Shown piece after piece: positions 18,062-24,580 of a DNA stretch of 36,041 nt. Within the stretch, counting starts at the first letter, position 1, and the number at the start of each line of letters is the position of its first letter. This DNA comes from an uncultured Bacteroidaceae bacterium (GTDB lineage Bacteria; Bacteroidota; Bacteroidia; Bacteroidales; Bacteroidaceae), in contig CALULY010000021.1 of assembly GCA_944321635.1 (NCBI GenBank), forward strand, positions 1-36,041, given 5' to 3'. Under the pieces are notes generated by a model. The model did no database searches. It worked only from the letters and a program-made list of their open reading frames with translations, and had not been told where the DNA came from. Made by a program: the position numbers and the translations under genes.

Positions 18062-18091
18062 CAAAGATAACGCATCGCGCCAATTGGCAAA
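18062..18091 (-). promoter_or_regulatory. Promoter of the dipeptidyl peptidase-lipA unit
   Basis: On the minus strand, TTTG (18091-18088) and TATCTTTG (18069-18062) are 18 bp apart. The -7 box is exact. It lies 22 bp upstream of the preferred ATG. Confidence 0.7.
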
Positions 18092-18188
18092 AGCAATCAA
18101 ACCCTTTCGTCACGCCCGCCCGGCAGGGCATCAGAATCCTGGCATCCGGCACAAAATCACCCACCCGCCGGGGAAATGTCCGTTCCAT

Positions 18189-18323
18189 CGGCGAGTAAAG
18201 TTCGTTCAAAAGTTTTGTTTATATATTCAAAACTTCTGTTTATATAAACCAAACTTCTGAATATATAAACAGAAGTTTGGTTTATACTTTACTCGCCGAG
18301 GCAATGAACTTTACTCACCGGGC
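18189..18323. repeat. Palindromic 21-nt-unit repeat cassette, copy 3 (divergent half)
   Basis: The first half matches copies 1 and 2: hairpin A arms at 18210-18217 and 18228-18235 with loop TTTATATATT. The second half differs. Hairpin B now has CCAAACTTCTG (18249-18259) and CAGAAGTTTGG (18270-18280), with loop AATATATAAA, the reverse complement of the usual loop. Closing arms are CGGCGAGTAAAGT (18189-18201) and ACTTTACTCGCCG (18286-18298), a perfect 13-bp pair unlike those of copies 1 and 2. A further TAAAGT-type flank motif lies at 18304-18323, resembling copy 1's outer arm. It lies between dpp4 and the LRR gene. Confidence 0.82.
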
Positions 18324-18576
18324 TAATGGAGTTTTCCCGGCCAGTGGTGGAGTTTGGGCATGGATTCATCCTGTCCCAGTCCAGACCTCTGCCGATCTGG
18401 GCACAAGCAAATCCTCATGGATGCAGTGGCACAACTTGCATGGAGACACGGCAAACGCCTCCTCCACATCCGACGCATTCAATGCGGATGTGCAGTTTGA
18501 CGATGAACGGGATGGCAGACGATGGTCCATGAAAACGTGCCATGCACGCGACCGCCTATACTATTATTTCGTAACT
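18324..18576. other. Intergenic stretch with no recognised gene
   Basis: This is the mirror counterpart of 143-384. The open frames crossing it have no recognisable protein features. It separates the cassette from the inverted long repeat. Confidence 0.45.
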
Positions 18577-18712
18577 TTAATATACGAATATACCTACTTG
18601 AAATCAAGCTAGTTAGAAGAATTACCTCGTTTTCGGGTAATGACTTGGCAACCGTCCTAATTGCCGTGATCTGCATTGCTTTGCTTGTTTAGGTAACTCT
18701 TACGGATGCAAA
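18577..18712 (-). repeat. Long dispersed repeat, right copy, inverted (possible small RNA gene)
   Basis: The reverse complement matches 10-142 at roughly nine of ten positions by eye. Read on the minus strand, it can form ATTACC/GGTAAT (9-nt loop) and a 10-bp stem around CTTGATTTCAAG with one mismatch. The promoter at 18709-18737 faces into it. As in the left copy, no protein is evident and no clear terminator is visible. Confidence 0.6.
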
Positions 18713-18737
18713 AATAAAAAAGAATCGAATTTGCCAA
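18709..18737 (-). promoter_or_regulatory. Promoter facing into the long repeat, right copy
   Basis: On the minus strand, TTG (18737-18735) and TATTTTTG (18716-18709) are separated by 18 bp. The -33 region TTTGCCAA is shared back-to-back with the promoter of the LRR gene on the plus strand, so the two promoters are divergent and overlapping. Confidence 0.5.
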
Positions 18738-18763
18738 GAAATGCCTGTTTTTCATTACCTTTG
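18730..18763 (+). promoter_or_regulatory. Promoter of the LRR gene
   Basis: TTTG at 18730-18733 and an exact TACCTTTG at 18756-18763 are separated by 22 bp, slightly long. Transcription would begin near 18770, only about 13 nt before an ATG at 18783. That makes 18783 the likely original start of the gene rather than 18842. Confidence 0.6.
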
Positions 18764-18841
18764 TAAAAAAGGTAGAAATTATATGGCATTTACTTAGATA
18801 CCTATAGTAAATCTTGCAGTTCAGATGAACTGCAAACTTGG

Positions 18842-21049
18842 ATGCGTTCCTTTCGTGAAGTATTTGCAGGAAAGGATATAGATATTTTTATTGGAGAAGC
18901 AAATACAGGAAAACTGACAGATGCCGATTATATTGTGGCTATCCGTAATGAAATCAAAAGAGGGAACGCATATGTCATTAGGGGAAAATACCTCAACCGT
19001 TTAGTATTTGGTATCAAAAAAGTTTCTTTCTCAGATGCAATTGTAAATAATCCGTCTGCCTATCAAGAACAGGTTATACACGACCTTCTGATTTTCAGTG
19101 CAGAAGCAAAAAAAAATATGGAACAGCAAACCGGCACAGAGGGGATTCCCTTAATCTATGTTTGCGAGCAGTCGAATGTGAACATACACGATGACTCTCT
19201 TATTTCCGGAGGGATGGGTGATGTCGCAACATTGTTGTTTAAAGCCGCGCTCCAACTCTCCAAAGGAGGCAATGCCATTGATAATATGAAAGGAGATGTC
19301 TCTGACATAGCTGCCAAAGTCAAGGAAAGATGTATAGGAAGACCAATACCATTGGTGCTGACAGAAATGCCATATAGGCGATCACACCGATTGCCTGAAG
19401 AGAAGATAATCGCTGAGATAACCGCATTCTGCAAGAAATATCTGCATCCATATGTCTATATTCTGAGTAAAGATAACACCGATTGGGATGCACAGATCTT
19501 TTTCTTGCATCACTCTCCTAAGTCAAACAGTTGTCATACGACTCCGATGGGAGTGAAAATCGAATGCATCTGGGATATGGAACGTTTTTATGCTTCTGCT
19601 TTCTATAGAAACATGGATAAATCTGAAGTTGAAATCACAGACTTTACGCCTGGCGAGATTAGGAAAGAATTGAGCATGCATAGCCTTCCAAATGTTTCAT
19701 ACACAATCCGCATCCAAGGAAGCCTTAACGGGACTGATATTCTTTCCTTACATGAGTATAGTCAAAACCTGATTGGTAAACAGTCTTTCCTGACAAGGTT
19801 GGATTTGAGTAAATGCGCTCTTGTCAATGGAGGAGAATCCTATTATACCTCTACGTCCCAATGGGCTGTTTGTGATTGCTATACTCAACAAGATATTCTT
19901 ACTAAATTTATATTCAATTACTTGTACCTCAGGGAAGTCGTTTTGCCTGAAAAAGCCATGACAATGGAAAAGTATGCTTTCTATAGAGTTCCGACTTTGG
20001 AAACAATTGTTTCTTATGCATCAATATTGGAAAGGGCATGCGTTTGCAATTGTTTATTTGTCAGAAACATCGTTTTTCGGAATACCGTAAAAAAGATGAG
20101 TTGCGGCGCAATCTATCAATGTCCTAATCTTTCAGCTGTCGTCTTTGAATGTCCGCAGCAAAAACTGTCTTTTGTCGGTAACAGCCTTTATACCTCCAAC
20201 AAGTTGTTGCTATATACAAACGTTAACAGCAGTGAATATGCCATACCGGATGGAAGCGTTGAGATAGCTCCTTCGGCTTTTTATGGGAAGTCTAATTTGA
20301 AAGTTATTCACCTGAACGACGGATTGAAAAAAATTGGAGACGAAGCCTTTGCCCAAACGGGCATTTCGAGTTTACATTTGCCTGCTACAATTACGCATAT
20401 TGGAAAGCTCTGCATACCTTCTGCTTTGAAAGACTTGTATGTCTATGCAGCTGACCCTTGTCCCATAGCAAAAGGAACATTTCATTATGTGAACAACACA
20501 AGACTTCATGTTCCCAAGGGCACCTTAGAAAGGTATCAAAAATCTGTCAAGTGGAATTGCTTTGCTGATTATATAGAAGAAGATTACTCTGCGGTTTATA
20601 CGGGCGAGATCTGCAATCATGTCACAGGGTCTGTGAAAGGAAGGCTCACTAAAAAAAACTTGTCAGAAACATCTGTAATGGAAGTGGAGAATCTGCGGCA
20701 AACTCTATCTTTCGGAGATTTCTATGGGACATGCAGAACCGTATTTGAGCAGAAAAAAAATCTTTTCTGGCTATTGGTGCGGAGGGGAAAGCTGATTCTC
20801 AATGAGACATGCGTTAAAGAATTGGAACGTTTATATCCACAAAGACGTAAAGAAACAATGCTGCTGTGCCGCTATTTAAGCCTGTGGTCACAGAAAAAAC
20901 TTGAAAGTACCGAATTCAGCTATGATGAAGAACCGTCTCTACGAGATTTAGAAAGAGACACCTACTATGCCCTTGGCGGGGAAGACTATGAGGCATTTAT
21001 GGAGAATGGTGGAGATTGGGATAACTTTATGGACGGGCTTGGTTTCTAA
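18842..21049 (+). CDS. BspA-type leucine-rich repeat protein with an unknown N-terminal domain; start probably frameshifted
   Basis: The function is unknown. The 735-residue protein has an unrecognised N-terminal region (about 1-300) with no signal peptide, so it is predicted cytoplasmic. BspA-type LRRs follow (about 305-560), for example LREVVLPEKAMTMEKYAFY and LKVIHLNDGLKKIGDEAFA, closing with LHVPKGTLERYQKSVKW. The helical C-terminal part ends in an acidic, Gly-rich tail (702-735). GEANTGKL near residue 20 resembles Walker A but lacks the final Ser/Thr. The gene is AT-rich and lies beside an integrase, suggesting acquisition. Codons just upstream read as plausible protein (LYGIYLDTYSKS...), but the nearest upstream ATG (18783) is out of frame by one missing base. 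Confidence 0.7.
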   Translation: MRSFREVFAGKDIDIFIGEANTGKLTDADYIVAIRNEIKRGNAYVIRGKYLNRLVFGIKKVSFSDAIVNNPSAYQEQVIHDLLIFSAEAKKNMEQQTGTEGIPLIYVCEQSNVNIHDDSLISGGMGDVATLLFKAALQLSKGGNAIDNMKGDVSDIAAKVKERCIGRPIPLVLTEMPYRRSHRLPEEKIIAEITAFCKKYLHPYVYILSKDNTDWDAQIFFLHHSPKSNSCHTTPMGVKIECIWDMERFYASAFYRNMDKSEVEITDFTPGEIRKELSMHSLPNVSYTIRIQGSLNGTDILSLHEYSQNLIGKQSFLTRLDLSKCALVNGGESYYTSTSQWAVCDCYTQQDILTKFIFNYLYLREVVLPEKAMTMEKYAFYRVPTLETIVSYASILERACVCNCLFVRNIVFRNTVKKMSCGAIYQCPNLSAVVFECPQQKLSFVGNSLYTSNKLLLYTNVNSSEYAIPDGSVEIAPSAFYGKSNLKVIHLNDGLKKIGDEAFAQTGISSLHLPATITHIGKLCIPSALKDLYVYAADPCPIAKGTFHYVNNTRLHVPKGTLERYQKSVKWNCFADYIEEDYSAVYTGEICNHVTGSVKGRLTKKNLSETSVMEVENLRQTLSFGDFYGTCRTVFEQKKNLFWLLVRRGKLILNETCVKELERLYPQRRKETMLLCRYLSLWSQKKLESTEFSYDEEPSLRDLERDTYYALGGEDYEAFMENGGDWDNFMDGLGF

Positions 21050-21424
21050 GCAACCCGAGAAATTGATCGGATTGGTTCAGAGATAGACATGAAAAATGGA
21101 TGTCTACACTTATATTTCGCTCAACTACGAATTGACTGCCCAACTGCTTAGTATTAGACACACATATATGCGGCAGAATGATTTTTTGTATAAACAATAA
21201 GGAATAGGCCAAGAACATCGCAGGTTTAATAGATTGCCCAACTTCGGAGGAGCAACCAGTGGCAAGGTTTTCGGGAGTAACTCGGAAGGTTTGAGTTACT
21301 CAAAACATACCTTGCTACTGCCATTTTTCGGCAGTAACTGAAAAGCCTTCGCGTAACTCGAAGGACATCTTGCTGCTTCTAAAAGAGGCAAACGGGGGTG
21401 TCCAGAGGGGTGTAACCCCGTTGG
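21050..21424. other. Non-coding part of the mobile-element remnant with inverted repeats
   Basis: No gene is evident. There is an imperfect hairpin around 21260-21318 with a perfect 8-bp core (AGTAACTC and GAGTTACT, about 21284-21300) and GCAAGGT outer arms. ACTGCC/GGCAGT hairpin arms lie near 21317-21335. Short repeated words based on AGTAACT recur. Such repeats are common at transfer origins and recombinase sites of Bacteroides elements; this role is inferred. Confidence 0.45.
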
Positions 21425-21482
21425 CTCATTAGGGTGTTTTTAGCAGGAGCGAAACGGTGCGTGAAGAAAACGCCCTAATGAG
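21425..21482. repeat. 16-bp inverted repeat, transfer-origin-like
   Basis: CTCATTAGGGTGTTTT (21425-21440) is the inverse of AAAACGCCCTAATGAG (21467-21482) apart from one G-T position; the loop is 26 nt. It lies between the primase-tail end of the recombinase fusion and the LRR gene. It could be an oriT hairpin, a protein-binding site or a terminator. Confidence 0.55.
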
Positions 21483-21571
21483 CTATGGCTTTTTGTTTCC
21501 CAAAAGCCTGCGGCGGTGTCGGCGGCTTTCGGATGCCTTTCTCTTTTCGCCAGCGACATCGGCTTTTCTCC

Positions 21572-21605
21572 GTCGGTCGGCAGACCGGAAGTCCGTCCGA
21601 CCGAC
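21572..21605. repeat. 9-bp inverted repeat with nested GAC/GTC
   Basis: GTCGGTCGG (21572-21580) and CCGACCGAC (21597-21605) are perfect inverted arms, with a further GAC/GTC pair between them. This fits the repeat-rich, non-coding character of the remnant between 21.2 and 21.7 kb. Confidence 0.5.
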
Positions 21606-21901
21606 CTGCGGATGGCGGTGTTTCCCACTGTTACTTTCCCAGCGGACTTGTTGAGGGGTGAAAAAGCGTTGAACTGTTGAAATTGATATATAACAGATTG
21701 ATATATTGCTAAATACGCTCTAAACAATCTCTCAACAAAAGCGTGTCGCCCAACAAACGGATGCAAAAAGAAAAGGCAGTAGTGGAACGGTATACCGTTG
21801 CTTCTTCTCATCAGCCGTTGTGTGTTGTTGGCGGTTTGTTGAGGTCGTATATTATTATATACCAATACTTTACTATCCTTATTCAACAATTCAATAAAAT
21901 A

Positions 21902-23629
21902 TCAAAGCCTTTCCAGCAGTTCTTTCGTAACGGTGTAGTATCTGCCCACGTTTCTTCGGGTCTGGTAATGGTCATTGCCGCCGTATTGGTAGGCGGTATA
22001 GGTAAGGCCGTTGGGCGCGGGTGTCAGCTTCCAACACTCCTGCACCACTTTCCGCACCTGAGACTTCTCCACCTTGACTTGCGAGCAGACCAGCAAGGGA
22101 ATGATATCGTTCAGGCAGAAAGACACCGTTTCCACCTCCATTTTCGCCATGATGTCAAGCAGCAGTTCCGCCATTTCTATCTCCAGCCTATTACGGTTGC
22201 TTCGGATAATCTTCCGCAGGGCTTCCGTCTCCAGCAGCTTCGGGTTGAACCACATGCGGCTCTCCTTCCCGGTGGATAGCTGTCTGTGTTGCAGGAAATG
22301 CAGGAAAGCGGGTATCTCCGCTTTCAGCTTTTGCAGAAAGTCGGTATCGTCACTCTTGAGCGGCACAATCTTCCGTACCCAATAGCGTGTCTCCCCTGCG
22401 TCGATGATGACGGGCAGGTGCTCGTTGTTGGAGCAAAGCACGAACTTGGCGAAGAAGCCTATCTCGTCACGGTCTTTGCCTTTCGCCTCCACCTTGTAAA
22501 TCTGTGTGGTCTTGATATTTGTGTGTCCCAAAACACGGCTCACGCTTTCAATCGGCATACCCTTGCTAAGGGCTAATGTTCCGAACGTGTGACGGCCGCA
22601 ATGAAAGCTGATTTGCTTGTTTATGTTGCACTCACGGATGACATTCTTCAGTTTTTTGCAGATGCTCCAATAGTTGATTTCGCCGAAAACCGAATTGCCT
22701 TTTTGGAACGGTCTATACTTCCCGATTATCTGCAATGGAATATCCAGCAGCTTCACTTGGAACGGTACACCTGTCTTGTGTCGCTTGGAAATAATCCACT
22801 TCTCGCCGTTCACGTCCATAATATCGTCCGTGGTCAGTTCCCTGATGTCTGCGAAGCTGAGTGCGGTGAAACAGGCAAATACGAACAGGTCACGAGTGAA
22901 AGCAAGCGTGGCATCGGCAAACTCATGTTCGATTAGCTGTCGGATTTCTCCCTCCGTAAGATATTCCCTTTCTTTTACGTTGGGCATAATACGGAACTGC
23001 GCAAACGGTTTTCTCGGTATCAGACCGTTGTAATGCGCCCGTGAAACGACAGTCTTGACCCACATGCACGCCAACCATACAGTCGCGTTTTTAAGCCCTT
23101 GCTCCGTTGTAAGGAATACAGAGAACTCCTTGATGAAGTCGGGAGTAAGTTCCAGCATCGACATGTCGTTGCGCTTGTAGAACGACTTGATAAACGCTGC
23201 TACATAGTTCCTTGAACGCACCATTACACGGTAAGACCCCATGCAGCGGTCTTTGCCGACACGTTTCAGAAACTTGGCGTTCTCCTTGTCAAATGCACCG
23301 AGTATCGTTTCATACTCGCAGCCTATGCCTTGGTAAGCGTTGCGCACCATTTCCGCCGTGACATACGCCTCACGGTCGGATATGCGTTGGTAGTGTTTGA
23401 TGATTTGCGCCTTGATATTGTCAAGCGCAAGGTTCGTTTCTCTTGCCTCCACGCTCTTCCCTTTGGCACGGTTGCCCTTGGCATCCCAAAGCGTCTTTGA
23501 GATGCTCCGCTTGCAACTGAACTGCGCCACCGTCCCGTTGATTGTAACCCGTCCCATGATGGGGACAATTCCGTTCTTCTCCTTGCTGCCGTTCGCATAG
23601 AACAGCACGCGAAATGTGCTCCTTGTCAT
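21902..23629 (-). CDS. Tyrosine recombinase fused to the C-terminal part of a mobile-element primase
   Basis: This 575-residue frame joins two proteins. Residues 1-381 are a complete IntDOT-like integrase: arm-type and core-binding domains, then the catalytic domain with K285 in HKTG, H343-x-x-R346 in HCGRH, H369 in LGHT and nucleophile Y378. The first catalytic Arg is replaced (ALSFADIREL), as in IntDOT, which has Ser there. From about 383 (KGKDRDEIGFF, FVLCSNNE, ETRYWVRK, VEKSQVRKVVQECWKL) the sequence resembles, from memory, the C-terminal part of primase/helicase-type proteins of Bacteroides mobile elements. A deletion probably joined the genes in frame near 22460-22490. The integrase may be active; the tail's role is unknown. 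Confidence 0.82.
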   Translation of the reverse strand: MTRSTFRVLFYANGSKEKNGIVPIMGRVTINGTVAQFSCKRSISKTLWDAKGNRAKGKSVEARETNLALDNIKAQIIKHYQRISDREAYVTAEMVRNAYQGIGCEYETILGAFDKENAKFLKRVGKDRCMGSYRVMVRSRNYVAAFIKSFYKRNDMSMLELTPDFIKEFSVFLTTEQGLKNATVWLACMWVKTVVSRAHYNGLIPRKPFAQFRIMPNVKEREYLTEGEIRQLIEHEFADATLAFTRDLFVFACFTALSFADIRELTTDDIMDVNGEKWIISKRHKTGVPFQVKLLDIPLQIIGKYRPFQKGNSVFGEINYWSICKKLKNVIRECNINKQISFHCGRHTFGTLALSKGMPIESVSRVLGHTNIKTTQIYKVEAKGKDRDEIGFFAKFVLCSNNEHLPVIIDAGETRYWVRKIVPLKSDDTDFLQKLKAEIPAFLHFLQHRQLSTGKESRMWFNPKLLETEALRKIIRSNRNRLEIEMAELLLDIMAKMEVETVSFCLNDIIPLLVCSQVKVEKSQVRKVVQECWKLTPAPNGLTYTAYQYGGNDHYQTRRNVGRYYTVTKELLERL

Positions 23630-23648
23630 ACTCGTAATTTTTTGAGTG

Positions 23649-23656
23649 CAAAACTA
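23649..23656 (-). promoter_or_regulatory. Integrase -7 promoter box
   Basis: TAGTTTTG (followed by C) on the minus strand is an exact -7 match, 20 bp upstream of the integrase ATG. No convincing -33 element is visible. Confidence 0.55.
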
Positions 23657-23915
23657 TAAATCAACGAGTTAAACCTTGACAAGCAAACCTACGCAGAACG
23701 GCGCAAATAAAACGGAGACTGTTAAATCTGCATTTCCAACGGGTAACGAATAGGAAACCGTTTTCCTGCTGCAATCCGCTTTGAAACGGTTTTCAGCCAT
23801 TTCCCCAACTTCCGTGATTTTCTCCTAACTGCTTAAATCTCAATTCTTATTGCGTTAATCTGCTGGTTTTGTTCGATTTTTCCAGCGATATTATATATAA
23901 TGCGCATCCTCTGCG
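23657..23915. other. Flank of the integrase: possible element end
   Basis: No gene is present. An inverted repeat AAACCGTTT (23755-23763) and AAACGGTTT (23784-23792) could be a recombinase or excisionase site. A TA-rich tract at 23889-23901 (TATTATATATAAT) precedes the end of the next gene. I found no clear direct repeat marking attachment sites. Confidence 0.4.
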
Positions 23916-24149
23916 TCACGCGAGGCCTAAGTCCAGCAGCCCGACACTCGTGGCAACGACCAGCGACATGGCGACGAGCATCAGCCCAAGCAGGCAGTAG
24001 ACGGCACGGGCCGCCTTGACCCCGAGGAGACGTACGAGCGTGGCGGCATTCCTCGACGCGAGGAACCATTGCCACCCGCACGCCCCGGCAAGCAAACAGA
24101 GGATGCCGACGGCGGCAAACAGGATGATTATGAAAACGTGCACCCACAT
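23916..24149 (-). CDS. Small two-helix membrane protein, Imm17-like
   Basis: The 77-residue protein has two predicted transmembrane helices (about residues 4-27 and 48-72) joined by a basic loop with WFLASRNAATLVRLLG. The pattern of helix, then W-x-W/F, then a LVRLLG-x-x-x-AR segment recalls the Imm17 family, small membrane proteins named as immunity proteins but widespread beside tsaE in this phylum. The assignment is from memory and the function is unproven. It begins 5 nt after tsaE, so it probably shares that transcript. An overlapping 117-codon frame (23833-24186) is not protein-like. Confidence 0.65.
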   Translation of the reverse strand: MWVHVFIIILFAAVGILCLLAGACGWQWFLASRNAATLVRLLGVKAARAVYCLLGLMLVAMSLVVATSVGLLDLGLA

Positions 24150-24154
24150 ACGGC

Positions 24155-24580
24155 TCAGAATTCCACGCGGCGCGTGCCGTCGGCATCCTCGCCTATCGTT
24201 ACGCGGACGGCATCATCGGGCAGGAGGCTCTCGATGAGTTCGGGCCACTCGATGAAGCACAGCGAACCGGAGTAGAAGTAGTCCTCGAAGCCCATGTCAT
24301 AGACTTCCTCCAACCTCTTGATGCGGTAGAAGTCAAAATGGTATATCTCCCCGCGCTCCTCCGAGCTGTAAGCGTTGACGATGGCGAATGTCGGCGACGT
24401 CACTGTGTCGTCCACGCCGAGGCATTCGCAGACGGCCTTGATGAAGGTGGTCTTGCCAGCCCCCATCTTGCCGTAGAAAGCATAGATGTTGCGCCCCGGC
24501 TGCATGGCAGCTACAAACTGGCGGGCGGCGTCGCCAATCGACGCGATGTCTTTGATTGTGATGGTCATGTCTTTGGTCAT
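24155..24580 (-). CDS. tsaE: tRNA threonylcarbamoyladenosine biosynthesis ATPase TsaE
   Basis: TsaE is the ATPase that works with the TsaD-TsaB complex to make t6A37 in ANN-decoding tRNAs. The 141-residue protein has Walker [10 protein letters not shown] (37-45), the TSPTF segment, HFDFYRI and EWPE, all in family order and at the usual length. The ATG overlaps the porX stop as ATGA. An internal ATG four codons in would also work. The TsaB and TsaD partners are not in the window. Confidence 0.95.
   Translation of the reverse strand: MTKDMTITIKDIASIGDAARQFVAAMQPGRNIYAFYGKMGAGKTTFIKAVCECLGVDDTVTSPTFAIVNAYSSEERGEIYHFDFYRIKRLEEVYDMGFEDYFYSGSLCFIEWPELIESLLPDDAVRVTIGEDADGTRRVEF

Noticed and set aside
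18857-18930. Walker A-like GEANTGKL in the LRR protein
   Set aside because: It lacks the Ser or Thr after GK, and no Walker B strand is evident, so an ATPase call is not supported.
21240-21610. CRISPR array or integron attC sites in the repeat-rich non-coding stretch
   Set aside because: The repeats are inverted pairs of different sequence, with no regular direct repeats or spacers.
21440-21889. 149-codon minus-strand frame between the LRR gene and the integrase fusion
   Set aside because: It overlaps the inverted-repeat-rich stretch, has no promoter and reads like translated non-coding DNA. It cannot be fully excluded.
23630-23915. tRNA gene as integration target beside the integrase
   Set aside because: No tRNA-like cloverleaf or T-loop sequence is visible on either strand here, and none was noticed elsewhere in the window.
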